Made by a program: the position numbers and the translations under genes
The notes under the pieces: generated by a model
The model's input: only the letters and a program-made list of their open reading frames with translations
The model's database searches: none
What the model was told of the DNA's origin: nothing
Shown here: in pieces, positions 61,872 to 64,000 of the stretch
How the letters are laid out: each line of letters begins with the position of its first letter
How positions within the stretch are numbered: position 1 is the first letter of the stretch
From: Sedimentisphaerales bacterium
GTDB taxonomy: Bacteria > Planctomycetota > Phycisphaerae > Sedimentisphaerales > Anaerohalosphaeraceae
DNA length: 64,000 bases
Direction: 5' to 3'
NCBI GenBank assembly: GCA_028282905.1
Contig: JANQGW010000070.1
Location: 1 to 64,000, forward strand

Positions 61872-61908
61872 GAGAGTGTATGTCGGATAAAAATAATTGC
61901 AGTACTGC

Positions 61909-62136
61909 TTAGGATTCCGCTTCGATCTCTACGGTTGGAGCGGTTTTTTCAACTTTCGACAACTCTTTCAATAAATCATTATACGCGGCGATACTGTCGC
62001 CATTGCCCAAGGTTTCACTTTCCGGTTGAGGAATAGTGTTGACTTGACTGCAACCTTTACACCGGACACGTTTTCCGGCATACTCATCGGACACACGATA
62101 AGACTGGCCGCACTCACTGCAGCTGAATTTAATCAT
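61909..62136 (-). CDS. Small zinc-ribbon protein
   Basis: A 75-aa protein with two CxxC pairs ('CSECGQSYRVSDEYAGKRVRCKGC') forming an N-terminal zinc ribbon of the kind that precedes many planctomycete proteins, then an acidic low-complexity tail. Stand-alone short versions may be adaptor or nucleic-acid-binding proteins. Function is unknown. Confidence 0.83.
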   Translation of the reverse strand: MIKFSCSECGQSYRVSDEYAGKRVRCKGCSQVNTIPQPESETLGNGDSIAAYNDLLKELSKVEKTAPTVEIEAES

Positions 62137-62468
62137 TTCTGACTCCTGTGCTTCTTCTCTAAAAAGGCTTCGGTTTCTCTTTTTCTCTTTTTCTTAAACT
62201 CGCTCCGTCTATATATATATGTCACTTTCGGTGCTTTTATTACTACTAATCTTTCAAAAAAGACAACTTTTTCACGTTTGACCCGTTTTAGACGTGATAA
62301 CCAAGTTATTATCACACGTCAATGTACGAGCAAACGTCTTGGATTTCGGACATTCCAAGCTATAGTATAGCAAAGAACGGTGGTTTCCGGCGGTATATTT
62401 TAGCTATTACAACGTCCATTATTAATCAGCACAGGTCATTTGAAATGCTGACATCAGGGCAGAAAAAA
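62137..62468. other. Gene-free stretch between the zinc-ribbon gene and rpmA terminator
   Basis: AT-rich; contains the zinc-ribbon gene's promoter. A dyad GTGATAA (62294-62300) and TTATCAC (62309-62315) flanked by CGT/ACG could be an operator or a hairpin. No gene is seen. Confidence 0.45.
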
Positions 62469-62498
62469 AGCCCTGGTGATTAAAATTTCATCAGGGCT
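62463..62498 (-). terminator. Intrinsic terminator of rpmA
   Basis: An 11-bp stem with one G-U pair (62469-62479 with 62488-62498) is followed on the minus strand by seven T residues, 45 bases after the rpmA stop. Confidence 0.87.
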
Positions 62499-62542
62499 GT
62501 AAAATGCAGCTCTGCAATCAGTGTAGAAACGCCGAAATACAG

Positions 62543-62782
62543 TTAGTTTTGAATAATATCAATCTTTTTGCCGCGGAAGCTGACTTTGCCGTCAACCTTG
62601 GCGAACAGGGTGCAGTCTTTGCCCATGCCGACATTGAAGCCGGGGTGAAATTTCGTGCCGCACTGGCGAACGATAATTGCACCGGCCTTAGCAAACTGGC
62701 CGCCATAGAGCTTTACGCCGCGATATTGCGGATTACTGTCGCGTCCGTTCCTGGTAGAACCTTGTCCCTTCTTATGTGCCAT
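62543..62782 (-). CDS. rpmA: 50S ribosomal protein bL27
   Basis: A 79-aa ribosomal protein beginning '[17 protein letters not shown]' with the conserved '[32 protein letters not shown]' core. The N-terminus reaches the peptidyl-transferase centre. There is no cleavable extension as in Firmicutes. It stands alone: rplU (bL21), normally its operon partner, is not adjacent. Confidence 0.97.
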   Translation of the reverse strand: MAHKKGQGSTRNGRDSNPQYRGVKLYGGQFAKAGAIIVRQCGTKFHPGFNVGMGKDCTLFAKVDGKVSFRGKKIDIIQN

Positions 62783-63382
62783 GATATATTTCCCTAAAAT
62801 TACTGCGTTTCAATCGTCGTTTATGTACGCTCTCTACACGTCAAGAGCCAAATAATATAGCAATTTCCATTCATCGCGTCCAGAGGAAAATTCCCGGATT
62901 ACGCATTTATATACAATATTCGGGGCAACTGTCCTTTGTTTGAGCTGTTTCAGCATATCCGCACAGCGGAGCAACCAACGTGAGTGGCCAAAAGCAGGCA
63001 AATGTATCTTTCATTTACCTGCTTGAAGGCAGTCGGGGTGACAGAACTTGAACCTGCAACCTCATGCCCTCTGGGGCGCACATGTCTATTGTTGTAAGTG
63101 TAATCAAATCAAAAAGTTAGATGTTAATCCAAAAACAATGATTTGCCACAGTCCGAATGATGTCTGAACAGCGTCCGAGCGGCAAACGTGCACGGTCGGC
63201 ATATATCAAGACCGATTCAATCTTGTATGCCTTCCAATCATTTCATGTATCACCATCCTCCTCTCTCACTTTTATTCTGCATCTGGTCCATCCTCTTTGG
63301 CATGACTTAAAATTAATCGCTTGACACTCAAATACACGCGAAGTCTAATGATTGACGGATAGAGAATGAAAGGGAGATTCTT
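62783..63382. other. Gene-free region with a tRNA-Pro-like 3' remnant
   Basis: Apart from the rpmA promoter and the tRNA-like fragment at 63032-63078, nothing gene-like is seen. The right part contains the promoter and the AGGGAG ribosome site of the next gene. Confidence 0.5.
63032..63078 (-). pseudogene. tRNA-Pro-like 3'-end remnant (possible att site)
   Basis: On the minus strand the sequence reads as a complete T-arm (GCAGG, loop TTCAAGT, TCTGT) followed by an acceptor strand CACCCCG and A. An acceptor partner CGGGGTG would be expected 5', as in tRNA-Pro, but the sequence upstream does not fold into a D-arm or a normal anticodon arm. It therefore looks like the 3' third of a tRNA-Pro gene, the part typically carried by integrating elements. 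No integrase gene is in view. Confidence 0.6.
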
Positions 63383-63817
63383 ATGAGAAAACTATTATTC
63401 ACAATTTTCATTGCAGCGAGTTTCAATTATTTCCTGCCTGCTCTGGCTATCGCCGAGGAGCATGAAGATATTGACATGGAGCGAATCCAGCATCGATTTG
63501 AAATCGAAGAACAGGAAATGGAACTTGAGCAGCGGCGTCGTGAAATGGAGCATGACAATCAGCTCCGTGAATTGGAACTTGAAAAACATCGTGCTCAATT
63601 GAAACATTTTCAGCACCGTCCGCATAAAGACAAGTTCATGCCCCTGATTCTTATCTGCTTGGTGGTACACATTCTGGTGGCTGTCTGGGTCTACCAGGAT
63701 ATTCGGGTACGAGGGACCGGTTCCGGCCTCTGGATTGTCATCGCCTTGCTCGCGGGCCTGCCGGGAGTACTGGTTTATGCTGTGGTACGTCTGGGTGATG
63801 CCAAAAAATCCGATTAA
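63383..63817 (+). CDS. Exported coiled-coil membrane protein of unknown function
   Basis: A 144-aa protein with a signal peptide (residues 1-24), a highly charged Glu/Arg/Gln coiled coil (about 28-75, e.g. 'EEQEMELEQRRREMEHDNQL'), and two transmembrane helices at the C-terminus ('MPLILICLVVHILVAVWVYQDI' and 'GLWIVIALLAGLPGVLVYAVV'). The 'VYQDIRVRG.GSGLWIVIALLAGLPGVLVYAVVRLGD' ending resembles small phospholipase-D-nuclease-like/PLDc_N membrane segments. No function is assigned. An AGGGAG ribosome site precedes the ATG. Confidence 0.8.
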   Translation: MRKLLFTIFIAASFNYFLPALAIAEEHEDIDMERIQHRFEIEEQEMELEQRRREMEHDNQLRELELEKHRAQLKHFQHRPHKDKFMPLILICLVVHILVAVWVYQDIRVRGTGSGLWIVIALLAGLPGVLVYAVVRLGDAKKSD

Positions 63818-64000
63818 GGCTGTATGAACAGGACTCAAATAAGGCTTGTAGAGGCAACATGCGCCTGATGTGGCGTTTTAACTGATGTCCCTGGCCCCAT
63901 AGCCTTGCATTTGCCGCTTCTGCAAGCTATATTCCTGTTCCTCCGAAAAGTGAATTAGCAATTCTCTGAATCATCATCAAGGAAACAATAATCAGTTGAT
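63818..64000. other. Window end, nothing recognised
   Basis: The last 180 bases hold no supported gene, terminator or repeat. Confidence 0.4.

Noticed and set aside
1-64000. CRISPR arrays, rRNA genes, intact tRNA genes, transposase or integrase genes
   Set aside because: Looked for regular direct repeats, conserved rRNA/tRNA segments and DDE/tyrosine recombinase motifs; none found apart from the tRNA-Pro-like remnant.

Overview
The window looks like chromosome from an anaerobic member of the Planctomycetota, probably class Phycisphaerae. This is inferred from gene families, not from a marker gene. The signs are a one-Cys sulfatase, a HEAT/DUF1080 lipoprotein, Gfo/Idh/MocA proteins with Tat signals, a prepilin-like protein with an H-x-DG type C-terminus, a beta-helix protein ending in a single dockerin-like 'GDLD..CDVDLNDFAILAGNW' motif, and a small CxxC zinc-ribbon protein. 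Anaerobic life is suggested by a glycyl radical enzyme with its radical-SAM activase, adenosylcobalamin-dependent glutamate mutase, a hydrogenase maturation protease and a Mo/W cofactor cluster.

Layout. 1-4.9 kb: end of a DUF6786-like gene, then a leftward sulfatase and a PhoD-like phosphoesterase whose frame is broken by one in-frame TGA. 4.9-5.9 kb: gene-free and AT-rich, with a 142-bp element bounded by 16-nt inverted repeats. 5.9-15.1 kb: one tightly packed rightward operon (many ATGA-type overlaps) with an FtsX-type ABC exporter, a molybdate/tungstate importer with a tandem-domain binding protein, a lipoprotein phosphatase, a half-size TauE/SafE protein, a ThiS-like/ThiF fusion, MoaD and a MoeB/HesA protein. 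15.3-18.0 kb: a secreted GH116 glycosidase.

18.3-37.4 kb is the most striking part, an imino acid/glutamate catabolic island. It holds a 1073-aa fusion of all three HcnABC-type amine dehydrogenase modules, a PAS-AraC regulator, a glycyl radical enzyme (HypD-like, but with Thr where the catalytic Glu is expected) and its activase, a 1-pyrroline-5-carboxylate dehydrogenase on the opposite strand, then glmS-glmL-glmE-mal followed by SucC-like, SucD-like and CitE-like genes and a P-loop/AlaX-type protein. Read as a pathway: proline or hydroxyproline -> P5C -> glutamate -> 3-methylaspartate -> mesaconate -> (citramalate) -> citramalyl-CoA -> acetyl-CoA + pyruvate. The last two steps would use a CoA ligase plus a CoA-thioester lyase in place of the classical acyl-carrier-protein citramalate lyase. 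No mesaconate hydratase is present in the window.

37.5-64 kb is mixed housekeeping and regulation: metallo-hydrolase, response regulator, GGQ-domain release-factor-like protein, hydrogenase protease, a giant beta-helix surface protein, a PAS-LuxR regulator with three copies of a shared intergenic motif around it, cupin, prepilin-like protein, rsmG-trmB, an isochorismatase-fold protein lacking its Cys, a LacI regulator, a hybrid histidine kinase, a hemerythrin protein, rsmE, a DUF1080/Gfo-Idh sugar operon divergent from a XylR-like regulator with a perfect 14-bp palindrome between them, a solitary rpmA, and a tRNA-Pro-like 3' remnant. Many genes are followed by clear intrinsic terminators. No CRISPR array, rRNA, intact tRNA or transposase gene was seen.
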